Origin: Physcomitrium patens
Taxonomy: Eukaryota; Streptophyta; Bryopsida; Funariales; Funariaceae
Direction of reading: 5' to 3'
Length of the DNA: 64,000 bases
Assembly: GCF_000002425.4 (NCBI RefSeq)
Contig: NC_037273.1
Location: 15,208,795 to 15,272,794, forward strand
Shown: piece by piece, positions 19,001 through 29,873 of the stretch
How the letters are laid out: the number at the start of each line of letters is the position of its first letter
How positions within the stretch are numbered: the stretch's first letter is position 1
Notes under the pieces: generated by a model
Database searches by the model: none
What the model was told of the DNA's origin: nothing
The model's input: the letters and a program-made list of their open reading frames with translations, nothing else
Program-made: the position numbers and the translations under genes

Positions 19001-19572
19001 CAAAAGTTGATAATCCTGTAGTAGAAGATATGGCAAATCAATTGTCAGAGTTACATGCAATAATGAAGACACAATTGAAGGAAGTTCAAGAACGACAAAA
19101 GATAAATGTAGATCTATATCGTAAGGAGCAATCACAACTCAACGTGGGTGATAAGGTATGGCTACTTCATCGCAATATCAAGACTACTCGACCTTGTGAT
19201 AAGTTGGACTATCGTAGGCTTGGCTCCTTTTCTGTTTCTGAACAGATGAACCCAGTTGCATATCGGTTGCATCTACCGGAGTCAATGAGGATCCATCTTG
19301 TATTCCACGTGTCTCTTCTTGAATCATATAAGACAGTGGATATACAAGGAAGAAGACAAATGCCACCGCCTCCTATAGAAGTAGATAATAATGAAGAATT
19401 TGAGGTGGAAGAGATATTAGACTCAAGGCGGTGCCAAAATAAGCTGGAATATCTTGTTCATTGGCGCGGATATGATATTAGTGAACGCACATGGGAGCCA
19501 TCCAAGAATCTAGCAAATACATCAGCTAAAGTCAAAGTTTTTCATCAACGACATCCATCGAAACTAAGATGA
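16022..19572 (+). pseudogene. Element B pol: protease, RT, RNase H, integrase, chromodomain
   Basis: Order seen: aspartic protease [11 protein letters not shown] (about 16138), RT with [15 protein letters not shown] and the [11 protein letters not shown] catalytic block (about 17200), RNase H METDASDFALGAVLSQMG (about 17662), integrase HHCC finger (18316-18450), integrase core blocks MDFITDLP, ISDRGTQFV and HPQTDGQTERVNQ (18525-18835), GPY/F-side segment, and a chromodomain at about 19390-19570 (EVEEILDSRR...LEYLVHWRGYDISERTWEPSKNL). Chromodomain tryptophan and acidic cage positions are present. This makes B a chromovirus. The coding region is broken at several points. Confidence 0.9.
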
Positions 19573-19659
19573 AAATTTCTCTTATAAAAGAGACAAGATT
19601 GAGGCAAGATAACATTCAATTTCCTATCCTTAATTGTAACTTCTTTGCATTTGTAATGC

Positions 19660-20090
19660 TAATTAGATGGAGAACCAACAATCAGCGGATTCAACTTAAG
19701 AACTTTCGTTTGTTGACCTACCGGACGAGACATTACGATTGTCACAACCTTCAAGACGACGCAATCGAGATGAACATCTTCAAGAACGACATGTTCTTCC
19801 TCGAATAGATGGTGAGATACAATGCGTTTGGTATCACGATTTGGGAAGGGACTCCCGATGTTTGGTGATTTTGCTAGAGGTAGGAACAACTCCTGATGGT
19901 GTTCCAAATATTCTATTCGAAGGAAGTTACGAAGGCCTCAACAATGATCAAATAACTGGGTGGTCTTCCCGCCCTGGTATGGGACACTACCGATAGTTGA
20001 GAGGCCCTATCAATCATCTTCAAAGAGAACAGAGATCAGAGTATGTAGCGAATACAATTCGTCGCATCATAGATTTTTTCAACATATGAT
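19660..20090 (+). pseudogene. Element B small extra ORF region
   Basis: Between the chromodomain and the 3' LTR lies sense-strand coding sequence homologous to the small ORFs of A (851-1180) and C (23352-23600). The visible protein contains SRCLVILLEVGTTPDG, LFEGSYEGLNNDQITGW and RPGMGHYR. It has its own start near 19660, out of the pol frame. This copy is broken. Function unknown. Confidence 0.65.
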
Positions 20091-20116
20091 GACCGCTCCT
20101 CGTGGAACTCATCTCT

Positions 20117-20130
20117 AGAAGGGGGGGTAA
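20117..20130 (+). other. Polypurine tract of element B
   Basis: AGAAGGGGGGGTAA directly before the 3' LTR. The equivalent tract in C is at 23312-23327 on the minus strand. Confidence 0.85.
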
Positions 20131-20682
20131 TGTCACGGCCATAATCATGTAAGCTAATAATTACATATAGAAATAAGTAGAAGTAAGTAAAAGTAGATAA
20201 AAGTAAGTTAATTCTATAATATTTAATATAGAAGCTTCTTAGAAACTTCCTAGATGCTGCTTTGACTTCATAGGTGTCTTTAATTGACTTTTTGGATTAG
20301 AAACGTGGTCAACAAGTTGGCCATGTGCCACACATGTTGTTAGCTTGAAGATCAAGCTAACTATGTGGCCCACACATAGAAAAACTTGTCTTGTAAGTCA
20401 AGGCATGTGTCCTACAAAGTCAACACATATTAGAGGTCCTATAGAACGTCGCCACGTAGCCCCTAGTTAGATAGTATATATAGAGACAAGAGTGAAGGCT
20501 TCTTCACTCTTGTCAACTCCTTTCTTGCTTCTAGTCTAGGTTCAAGAGTCTTTAGTTTCTTGTCTTGTGGCAATAGCCATTCCAGTTTCCTTTTAATATA
20601 CCTACTTGTTTATATTTTGACTTATTATATCGAGATAGCCTTTTTGTGTATATTTTCCCTCATCGAGTCTTTGTCCTTGACA
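20131..20682 (+). repeat. 3' LTR of element B (552 bp)
   Basis: Same ends and length as 14249-14800, about 13 differences. Palindrome, TATA box and the 11-nt primer complement (20506-20516) are unchanged. Confidence 0.93.
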
Positions 20683-20687
20683 GGAGC
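20683..20687. repeat. Target-site duplication of element B, right copy (GGAGC)
   Basis: Identical to 14244-14248; chromovirus A RNase H sequence resumes here on the minus strand. Confidence 0.88.
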
Positions 20688-20689
20688 TC

Positions 20690-22300
20690 ATAATTGATTT
20701 CAGTAGCAGAGAACTTTCAAGAATAGAATGCAACCGGATGGAGCTTCTTGTCTTCTCCCATTTGAGAAAGTACAACTCCCAAAGAAAAATCCGAAGCATC
20801 AGTTTCCAAATAAAAGGCCTTTGTAAAGTCTAGACGTACCAAGATTAGAGTCATAGTTAATGCAGTCTTCAGGTCTTGAAACGCCTTCTCCGCTAGAGGT
20901 CCCCATTCCCGCTTATTGTTGCATGTCAACTGAGTGAGAGGAGCAACAGTTTGAGAGTAATTCTTGATGAAGATCCGATAGAAGTTGGCAAAACCAAGAA
21001 AGCATTGTACGTCTCTAACCGTCTTCGGAACCTCCCAAGACACGATTGCTTCCACCTTCTTGGGGTCCATCTTCAAGCCTTCCGTAGTGACAATGAGCTC
21101 CAGAAACTCCATCGCTATTTGGTGAAATAAACACTTCTCCAACTTGGCATATAGTCCTCGCTCGCGTAGTTTCTCCAAGACCAAACGAACCTGTTTTTCA
21201 TGCTCTTCTTCATTTTTGGAGAATATCAAAATATCATCCAAATAAATGACAACAAAATCATCATGGTACTCTCGGAAAATGTCATTTATCATATGTTGAA
21301 AGACCGCTGGAGCATTGGTAAGACCAAAGGGCATGACATTATATTCAAAATGGCCATACCTTATACGGAACGCTGTCTTCCACTCATCTCCTTCCTTGAC
21401 TCGTACGAGGTTGTAAGCTCCCCTTAGATCAATTTTTGTAAAGATCCTTGCACATCCAAGTTGTTCTAAGAGACCAAAAATCAAGGGTAACGAGTAACTA
21501 TTCTTCTTTGTTACGTTGTTGAGGCCTCGATAGTCCACGCACATCCGCAACGAGTAATCTTATTTCTTCATTAATAAGATGGGTGCTCCAGCTCACGATT
21601 TTGAATGACGGATGATGTTCTTGGCTAGATTCTTGTCGATGTACTTCCGCAACTCCGCCAACTCCATCTGCGATAGATTATAGATTGGGCCAAAAGATGA
21701 TTGTGCTCCTTCCTATAAGTCCATGGCGCAATCATATGGTCTGTAATCCGGTAGCAAGTCGGCATTTTTCTTTTGAAACACGTCTTTAAAATCCTTACAT
21801 TGCTCCGGTATAGTTGTTGTCGAGATCTTCTCCCCTGTAGTTGGAGCCACATAAATGACAAACGGTGTGCCTCCCTTGGACAATCTTATAAACGCTATTG
21901 CTCCAATAAATAAGGATTTCTTTATTCGGGATTTTTTACTAGACTTGCTCTTCGGTGGTTTTGTGGGAAAGGTCATCTTCCGCAACTTCCAATCTATGGA
22001 TGGGTTATGCTTTTGCAACCAGGAAAGACCAAGAATAACAGTATTTGATGGGATTCTAATAATATTGAAAATAATATGACTACTATGGTCCTTAAACGTC
22101 ACTTCTATAGATTCTGATTCATGGGTGATACTACCGGACCATAAAGGTCATCCATCTATGACATCAACGTGAACAGGTTTGGATGATTGTACTAAAGGGA
22201 TCTTATGACGCTTTGTAAATTCTTCGTCTAAGAAACAAGCAGATGCTCTTGAATCTAATAATGCTAAGGTTCTCAATTTCTAAGGGCCAATAAGCAAAGG
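20690..22300 (-). pseudogene. Chromovirus A protease and reverse transcriptase
   Basis: On the minus strand the protease region is near 22260-22100, followed by [27 protein letters not shown]. The RT core at 21550-20717 has [17 protein letters not shown], the conserved [18 protein letters not shown] and the catalytic block [12 protein letters not shown]. RNase H begins at about 20800 (YLETDASDF) and is then interrupted by element B. Similar to B but clearly a separate family. Broken. Confidence 0.85.
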
Positions 22301-22383
22301 GATTGTAAAATAAAGGGCAGGTTGAGTGGAAAGAAAGGAATCTGGTTGTTGTTGCAATATTTCACTGTCCATACGCATGGTTT

Positions 22384-22924
22384 CTATTGTAGCTGGGCAT
22401 CCTCATTTTCCTGAATAAACGTGCCCCTAGTCTTGACAATACATCGATTTTGCTTCTTGAGGCAGTTTCTAACTTTGTGGCCTTCTTCACCGCAATACAA
22501 GCATAGACCTTCCTCTATACGTCGCTTTTTTTCTTCTAGAGGAAGAGATTTGACACGTACCGCATCAAGTTGTATGTCTTCTACCTCTGAATGTGAATTC
22601 ACAATACTTGCCGATATAGTTTGGATGTGACAAACCGTATGTTGTCTTGAATGTTGATCTTGGCGACGTTGGAATAGACGGTTATCGCACTTCACAGCTT
22701 GGCTAATAGCTTCGTTGAGCGTTTGCGGATCAGGAAGAGTTAACAACAAATCCTTCCTATCGTCCCTTAAACCCCAATAGAATTGACTCATCAATGCTTC
22801 TTAGTCCCAATTGATGTCGCATGCTAATTGCTTGAAAATTGATGCATAGACTGATGTAGAACACATCCCTTGTTGTAGTGACCGGATCTTTGTTGTAGCC
22901 AATCGAACCTTGTCGTGTTCACAA
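22384..22924 (-). pseudogene. Chromovirus A gag, C-terminal part
   Basis: Minus-strand translation gives the gag core (VYASIFKQLACDINWD; MSQFYWGLRDDRKDLLLTLPDPQTLNEAIS) and a CCHC knuckle (CLYCGEEGHKVRNC), matching B gag. Homology stops at about 22924, where the LTR of element C begins. The rest of A gag and its 5' LTR are not in the window. Confidence 0.8.
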
Positions 22925-23311
22925 GTTGACAAGAGTAATGAAGGCTTCACTCTTGCCTCTATATATACTATCTCACTAGGGGCTATGTGGTGACGTTCTA
23001 TAAGACCTCCAATATGTGTTGACTTTATAGGACACATGTCTTAACTTATAAGACAAGTTTCTCTACGTGTGGGCCACATAGTTAGCGTGATCTTCAAGCT
23101 AATAACATGTGTGGCACATGGCTAACTTGTTGACCACATTTCTAATCCAAAAAATTAATTAAAGACACATATGAAGTCAAAGCAACATCTATAAAGCTTC
23201 TGAGAAGCTTTCATATTAAATACTATAGAATTAACTTACTTTTACCTACTTTTACTTACTTCTACCTATTTATATATGTAATTACTAGCTTACATGAATA
23301 TACCCATGACA
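22925..23311 (-). repeat. 3' LTR of element C (short)
   Basis: On the minus strand it starts TGTCATGGG next to the purine tract and contains the U3, the TATA box and the ACTCTTGTCAA motif (22926-22936). It covers U3 and little more; gag of element A follows directly. Confidence 0.8.
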
Positions 23312-23351
23312 TTACCTCCCTTCCAGGGACGAGTTCCACGAGGAACAGTCA

Positions 23352-23600
23352 TCATATGTTGAAAAAATCTATGATGCGACGAATTGTATTTGCCACATAC
23401 TCTGATCTTTGTTCTCTTCGAAGATGATTGATAGGGCCTCTCAACCATCGGTAATGTCCCATACCAGGGCGGAAAGACCACCCAGTTATTTGATCATTAA
23501 TGAGCCCTTCATAACTTCCTTCGAATAGAACATTTGGAACACCATCAAGAGTTGTTCCTACCTCTAGCAAAATCACCAAACATCGGGAGTCCCTTCTCAA
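23352..23600 (-). CDS. Small extra ORF of element C (82 aa open stretch, unknown function)
   Basis: It lies between the chromodomain and the purine tract, sense orientation. The protein includes SRCLVILLEVGTTLDGVPNVLFEGSYEGL, then GMGHYRWLRGPINHLRREQRSEYVANTIRRI. It aligns with the small ORF of the diverged family A over about 75 residues, with the GHYxWLxGPxNHLxREQ block kept best. No known domain is recognised; the product would be a small soluble protein. The homologous region extends upstream to about 23750, so the start given is only the first Met of the open stretch. Confidence 0.65.
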   Translation of the reverse strand: MRRDSRCLVILLEVGTTLDGVPNVLFEGSYEGLINDQITGWSFRPGMGHYRWLRGPINHLRREQRSEYVANTIRRIIDFFNI

Positions 23601-23939
23601 ATCATGATACCAAACGCGTTGTATCTCGCCATCTATTCGAAGAAGAACATGTCATTCTTGAAGATCTTCATCTCGATTGCGTCGTCTTGAAGGTTGTGAC
23701 AATTATAATGTCTCATCCGGTAGGTCAGCAAATGAAGGCTCTTGAGTCGAATCCACTGGTTGGTTCTCCATCTCCTAAGCGTCACAACTACAAAGAAGCT
23801 ACGAACAAGGATTGAAAGTAGAATGTTATCTTGCCTAGAGGTTGTTTCTTTTATAAAGAAGGTTTTCATCTTGATTTTGATGGATGTTGTCGATGAAAAG
23901 CCTCCACCGGCTTTGCTGCATTTGCAAGATTCTTTATTG

Positions 23940-26900
23940 GCTCCCATGTGCATTCACTAATATTATATCCGTGCCAATGGACAAGATATTCTAATTTATT
24001 TCGGCGCCGCCTTGAATCTAAGAATTCTTATACTTCAAATTCTTCATTATTGTCCACTTCTATAAGAGGAGGTGGAACTTGTCGTCTTCTTGGTATGTCC
24101 ATTGTCTTGTATGGTTCAAAAAGAGACACATGGAATATTGGATGGATTTTCATTGACTCCAGTAGATGTAAACGATATGCAACTGGATTGATTTGTATAG
24201 AAATAGAAAATGGTCCAAGTCTTCGATAGTCCAACTTGTCACAAGGACGAGTGGTCTTGATATTATGATGAAGTAGCCATACTTTATCACCCAAGAAGAA
24301 TGGTGGTTGTTCCTTTCGATAGACATCCGCATTGACCTTTTGTTGTTCTTGAGCCTCTTTTAATTGAGCCTTCATCGTTCCATGTAGCTCTGACAAATGA
24401 ATCGCCAAATCTTTTGCAATAGGATTATCAACTTTTGAAAAGTCAAAAATATCAAGTCATGGATGATAACCATAATTAGCAAAGAAAGGTGTTTGTTTTG
24501 TAGAAGAATGTATTGTGTTATTGTAAGCAAACTCTGCCAATGGCAAAAGAGTTGTCCAATCATCTTGTTGGTAGTTAATGGTATATCTTAAATATTGCTT
24601 TAAAACTTGATTAACACGCTCCGTTTGTCCATCAGTTTGAGGATGGAATGTCGAAGATAGTTTAATATCCACTTTTAGAATCTTGAAAAGAGTCCGCCAA
24701 AATCTTGATACAAATTGAGTTCCCCTATCTAATATAATATCCTTAGATAATCCATGATAGCGATATATATTGTCAAAAAAGAGCTTAGCTGTTTCTTCAC
24801 CTGTGATAGATTTTTTACATGGTACAAAATGTGCCATCTTGGTAAAACGATCTACTATCACGAATATAGAGTCATAAGAACCTGAGATTGGAAGATCCGT
24901 GATGAAGTCCATAGAAACAGAAGACCATGGTTGTTCTGAAATGAGTAATGGCTGAAGAAGTCCAAAAGATAGATGACGAGGAGTTTTTGATCTTAAGCAA
25001 ACATCACATGATTGTACAAAATCTTTGACTGCCTTCCATATTTGAGGCCACCAAAAATCCCTAGATATCAGCTCCAAAGTCTTATTATATCCAAAATGTC
25101 CTACTGTTGGGAAGTCATGACGAGCTTGAAGAATACGCAAACGTGCTTCTCCTTCTAGAACATATAGGCGTCCTTCAAAATAGAGTAGGTTGTTCTTCAA
25201 CTCGAATTTAGAGGAAACATGAGATTTAGAAGAATTATTCTTGATATCATGAGCAAGAGGGTTTGAAGACATACTTAACTAGACTTGCTTAGGAAAAGTT
25301 AAATCAATAGTCAATGTTGATTTTATTACTCAAAAATAAAATTGCTTCGGCTTCAAGAGAACCGTTATTTATTACTCAAAAGCTGCATCTCTTTCTTTTG
25401 GTGCAAGATAAGAACGTCTAAACAAGGTATTGGACAAACCTTGTTGTTTTTCTGGCCGATAAGTGATGATGAATTCGAATCTTGATAAAGACATGCTCCA
25501 ACGAGCTTGATAATGATTTAATATGTATATTGACATGAAATATTCGAGGTTCTTGTGATTCGTATACACGGTGACTAGATTGAAAGCGCCTTCTAGATAA
25601 TGACGCTATTCTTGAAAAGAATCCATAATTCCGAGAAGTTCTTTGTCATGAATCTCATAATTGATTTCTCCTGCTGAGAATTTTTTCGAATGAAAAGCTA
25701 CAGGATGAAGTTTGTCATCTATTTCCATTTGTGACAAAACCGCACCCATAGCAAAGTCTGATGCATCTGTTTCTATAAAGAATGCTTTGGAAAAATCAAC
25801 ACGATACAAGATTGGTGTAGAAACAAATGTTATCTTCAAAGATTCAAAAGCTTTTTGATTTTGCTTCTTGATTCTATTGGAGTTTGTCTTTACAAGTTGA
25901 ACGTATAAGTCGAGCTGCAACTCAAGAAAAATCTTTGATAAAGTTCCAATAGTAGATGGTGAATTCCAAAAAGCATTGGACATCTGTCATCATTTTTGAG
26001 ATCTTCCAATCTATAATAGTTTGAACTTTCTTAGGATCCATCATAAGTCCATCATTTGAAATGATGTAACCTAAGAAATCAACTTGAATAGTGTGGAATA
26101 CACACTTATCTATCTTGGTATAGAGTCTTGCATCTCTTAATTTTTGTAACACACGATAAACATGAAGTTCATGTTCTTCTGGATTCTTTGAATAGATCAA
26201 GATGTCGTCTAGATAATAGACCAAAAAATCATCCAAAAACTCTCGAAAAACATCATTTATTAGATGTTGAAAAGCTGCTGGTGCATTTGTAAGTATAAAA
26301 GGTATGACATTGTATTTCATAATATCCATACATAGTTCGAAATGCAGTCTTCTATTTATCTCCTTCTTTCATGCGTACTAGATTGTATGCTCCCCGGAGA
26401 TCTATTTTTGTATAGATCTTAGCTTGATTCAATTGATCAAAAAGTCTAGATATTAAAAGTAGTGGATATGTGTTCTTAATGGTAATCTTGTTGAGTCCTT
26501 GATAATCAACACACATCCACAATGATCCATCTTTTTTCTTCACAAATAGAATTGGAGCTCTTGCCGGAGATTTTGAATGGCGTATAAAATTCTTGGCTAG
26601 ATTTTCTTCAATATACTCCTTGAGTTCAGTCAACTCATTTTTAAATAAACTGTAGATTGGTCTGTATGGCAGTTGTGCTCTTTTTTGAAGGTCAATTGAG
26701 CAATCATAGGGACGATGTTCCAAGAGTGTATCAGCAGTTTTTTTTTCGAATACATCTTGAAGTTCTTGATATTGGCTTGGAATGCCACTCGAAGTCTTTC
26801 TAGTAGTAGAAACAGGTGTGGCATAAATAATATATGGTGATTCTTTCATAGCATCATGCAAGAAAGCTTTTGCATCTATAAATACGGGTTTAAATTAACT

Positions 26901-27245
26901 AGACTTATGACTCTCTACTTGATTAACTACACTTTTAGTTATATTTTTAGAGAAAGTAAGAGTTCGGGAAATCCAATCTATTTGAGGGTTGTATTTTTCA
27001 AACCACGATAAACCTAAAATGACTAGATTAGAGGGAGATCTAATGATATTAAATACTACAAAGCTATTTTGACTATTGATTATTACTTCTATATAAAAGG
27101 TTTTGTGAGTAATATCTCCAGAAGACAATGGACGACCATCTATGACTTCTACATGAACAGGTTTAGTTTTCTTTACTAAAGATATGCTATATCTTTTAGT
27201 AAATTCTTCATCTAAAAAACACGCCGAGGCTCCTGAATCTAACAA
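23940..27245 (-). pseudogene. Element C pol
   Basis: Read right to left on the minus strand: protease [14 protein letters not shown] (27245 onward), RT ([15 protein letters not shown] near 26500; [12 protein letters not shown] near 26200), RNase H (ETDASDFAMGAVLSQM near 25760), integrase finger and core (25200-24457: HDFPTVGHFGYNKTLELISRDFWWPQ, MDFITDLP, LDRGTQF, HPQTDGQTERVNQ), GPY/F side and chromodomain (to about 23940). Broken at many points. Confidence 0.85.
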
Positions 27246-27429
27246 TACAGAGGCTTTGTAATATTAAGGTCCTAAAATAAAATTTAATGTAAAACAAGGA
27301 AAGGGCTCTGAGGAGAGAATAGGATCTTTACTAGATGTTGGGCAAGGTTCCAACCGCACGATCTCTATTGTAGCTAGATAAAGTCGTTTTTTGATATATT
27401 GTCTTCTTTCACAGCCATACTCCTCATTT

Positions 27430-28372
27430 TATGATTGCATCATTTCTTTGAGCAATTTTGAGCAGTGCGCTTTAATTCTCCATAATATAAATATAATCCT
27501 TCTTCATGACGACGAGTCTTTTCTTGTTTAATAAGAGGTTTGAAACTTACTGCATCAATTTGTATATCCTCTACTTCCGAATGTATGTTGAAGAGGTGTT
27601 GGTGTTGCCATTGAATTATAGTAACGTTGAGGTTCACTTATACGGTTCTCAGATCAAAATTCAAAAAGATGATTGTCGCACTTCACAGCAAAGTCAATTG
27701 CTTGACTCAATGTTTAAGGATCAGATAAGTTCAATATTAATTTTTTTACCTCATATTGTAATCTGTAGAAAAATTGGCAAATAAGTGCAACATCATCCCA
27801 CTTGATATCAATTGTAAGTTGTCAAAATTGTGAAGCATATAATGTTACTGATCAATTGCCTTGTCGTAAAATATGAATTTTATTGGTTGCAACACGAATT
27901 ACATCATGTTTTCCATACATGGATTGAAACTCTGCCAAAAAAGCCTCTAAATTATCTAATATTAGATCTCATCGTTCAAGAAAAGATGAAAACCACGATA
28001 GTGCTAAACCTGAAAGAAGCGTACCAATCAATCTAACTTGTGATCCTGGAGTTGGATAGCTTTGGGGTTGAAGTTCAATCACAAGTTGCATTTGATTGAT
28101 AAATCCTTAAACTTGGATCTGGTGCCATCAAACTTCTCGGGTAGGACAATTCTTGGTTCTCTAACACTAGAAGGGCGTTCCACCATAGGAGAAAGGACAT
28201 GGTTTGGTGCAGATGTTGAAGTAGCTTCAATCATTTCTATATCTTCACTTCCTGCCAATCTTGTTCTTCCTTATGGTGGTAAGTTGAGTTGATGCATCAT
28301 AAGCATTAACTCCCTCAAATGTTCTTGCATTTGTGCTATTGCATACTTTATTTCAATAAGTTCTGCCATGAT
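27430..28372 (-). pseudogene. Element C gag
   Basis: Homologous to B gag on the minus strand, with the start near 28370, the central gag core, and a decayed zinc knuckle near 27440-27500. Broken. Confidence 0.75.
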
Positions 28373-28568
28373 AATACTTAGAAAAAATAAGATGTCTAAT
28401 ATCGCTCAAGACAAATAGAAGAGAGGACTTGAGAATAAAGCATATATTAAAAATAATATCAGTTTAGAAGAGGGTAATCCGTAACTTATAATATGCTTAT
28501 ATCTTATTAAGAAAAAGGGGTAATCCACTCTTAATCAAGATTAGATAAAGCTCTAATATTGTAGGTGT

Positions 28569-28579
28569 ACTCTTGTCAA
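28569..28579 (-). other. Self-complementary primer site of element C
   Basis: On the minus strand TTGACAAGAGT is found two bases inside the 5' LTR, the same sequence and spacing as in element B. Its complement ACTCTTGTCAA is intact in the 3' LTR of C (22926-22936). Confidence 0.65.
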
Positions 28580-28581
28580 TC

Positions 28582-29142
28582 TGTCAAGGACAAGAACTCG
28601 ATGAAAAAGTAATTTAGATAAGTGAGCCTTCACTCAAAGAAAGGTAACAAAATATAAATAAACAAGTATGTATATTGAAAGAAAAACTAGAATGGCTATT
28701 GTCAATAAACAAGAAAATTAGAGATCCTTGAAACTAGACTGGTAGCAAGAAAGGAGTTGAGAGTAGTGAAGAAGGCTTCACTCTTATCTCAATATATACT
28801 ATCTAACTAGGGGCTACGTGGCGACGTTCTATAGGACCTCTAATATGTGTTGACTTTGTAGGACACATGCCTTGATTTATAAGGCAAGCTTTTCTATGTG
28901 TGGGCCATATAGTTAGCTTGATCTTCAAGCTAACAACATATGTGGTACATGGCTAACTTGTTGACCACGTTTTTAATCCAAAAAATCAATTAAAGACACC
29001 TATGAAGTCAAAGCAGCATCTATGAAGCTTCGAAGAATTTTCCATATTAAATACTATAGAATTAACTTACTTTTATCTACTTTTACTTACTTCCACCTAT
29101 TTGTATATATAATTACTAGCTTACATGAGTATATCCATGACA
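28582..29142 (-). repeat. 5' LTR of element C (561 bp)
   Basis: Plus strand TGTCAAGG ... CCATGACA. Homologous to the B LTR over its length, with the TATA box and a diverged palindrome. Confidence 0.85.
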
Positions 29143-29273
29143 ATATGTTGATGGATTTACTCAAGTTGGATTCAAAGATATATTTTTATATCAAAGTATT
29201 ATTTTTTGGTTGTACCTTTGATGGACAAGGATTTAAGATACTTTTATGATCTTAATTTATTTGTAGAATTATT

Positions 29274-29311
<38 letters not shown>

Positions 29312-29873
29312 TATATATTTATATATTTATATATATATATTTATATATTTATATATTTATATATATATATTTATATATTTATATATTTATATATATATAT
29401 TTATATATTTATATATTTATATATTTATATATTTATATATTTATATATTTATATATTTATATATATATATATATATTTATATATTTAGAAAAAATAATTA
29501 AAAAATAATAACAAGCTCCAAATTCCTATTTTTATAACATAAACCTCATTTAGCCACCATATATGTAATAAATTCTAAAATCTTGTTTGCAATATAAATT
29601 GAAATAACAAATCTCTTATCAATAAATTTTGATATGAATTAAAATTTAATATTAAATATTTATTATCGAAAATGTTAAAATTAGATTGATAAGAATAATT
29701 TATTTTTTAAGCTAATGCATGCAATAATTGACTTAGTGCCACAATTCGACAAAAAATACAAACAGAGATATGAGATAGAATGCATTCTTTCATGAACCAC
29801 ATTTATTATAGAAAAAAAATTTTATTCTTTATGTTAATTTTAATGATATTATTTATAGAAAGAATCAATTTTT
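29143..29873. other. AT-rich spacer with minisatellite
   Basis: No coding signal. It contains the TATATATTTA-type minisatellite and otherwise AT-rich sequence without recognisable homology in the window. Confidence 0.6.
29275..29486. repeat. TATATATTTA minisatellite
   Basis: About 210 bp of tandem TATA/TTTA units. The long open frame through it (repeated I, Y, F, L) is low complexity and not a gene. Confidence 0.9.

Larger units (their letters stand above)
14249..20682 (+). mobile_element. Element B: chromovirus (Ty3/gypsy), forward strand
   Basis: A 6.4-kb element with 552-bp LTRs (14249-14800 and 20131-20682) that differ at about 13 places (about 2.4 percent), flanked by GGAGC. Order: LTR, self-complementary primer site, gag, protease, RT, RNase H, integrase, chromodomain, small extra ORF, polypurine tract, LTR. 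It inserted into the RNase H part of chromovirus A. It is structurally complete but broken in the coding part at roughly five to eight points. LTR identity makes it older than element I and younger than A and C. Confidence 0.92.
380..22924 (-). mobile_element. Chromovirus A (Ty3/gypsy), old host of elements I and B
   Basis: Reading the minus strand from right to left, the element runs gag (22384-22924), protease and reverse transcriptase (20690-22300), then after the B insertion RNase H and integrase pieces (11200-14243), chromodomain, a small extra ORF (split by element I), a purine-rich tract and the 3' LTR (380-800). Its proteins are clearly related to those of B but diverged, so A is a sister family. 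Only one LTR is in the window; the 5' end is replaced by the LTR of element C at 22925. It is broken at many points besides the two insertions. It must be older than I and B, both of which sit inside it. Confidence 0.8.
22925..29142 (-). mobile_element. Element C: chromovirus of the B family, reverse strand
   Basis: Minus strand: 5' LTR 28582-29142, primer site 28569-28579, gag about 28370-27430, protease about 27245-26895, RT, RNase H, integrase and chromodomain to about 23940, small extra ORF to 23352, purine tract 23327-23312, 3' LTR 23311-22925. It matches B throughout at lower identity. The coding part is broken at many points (ten or more). The two LTRs are unequal in length, and no target duplication can be read. 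Older than B. Confidence 0.88.

Noticed and set aside
29206-29508. 100-aa open frame rich in I, Y, F, L
   Set aside because: Produced by the TA/TTTA minisatellite; low complexity.
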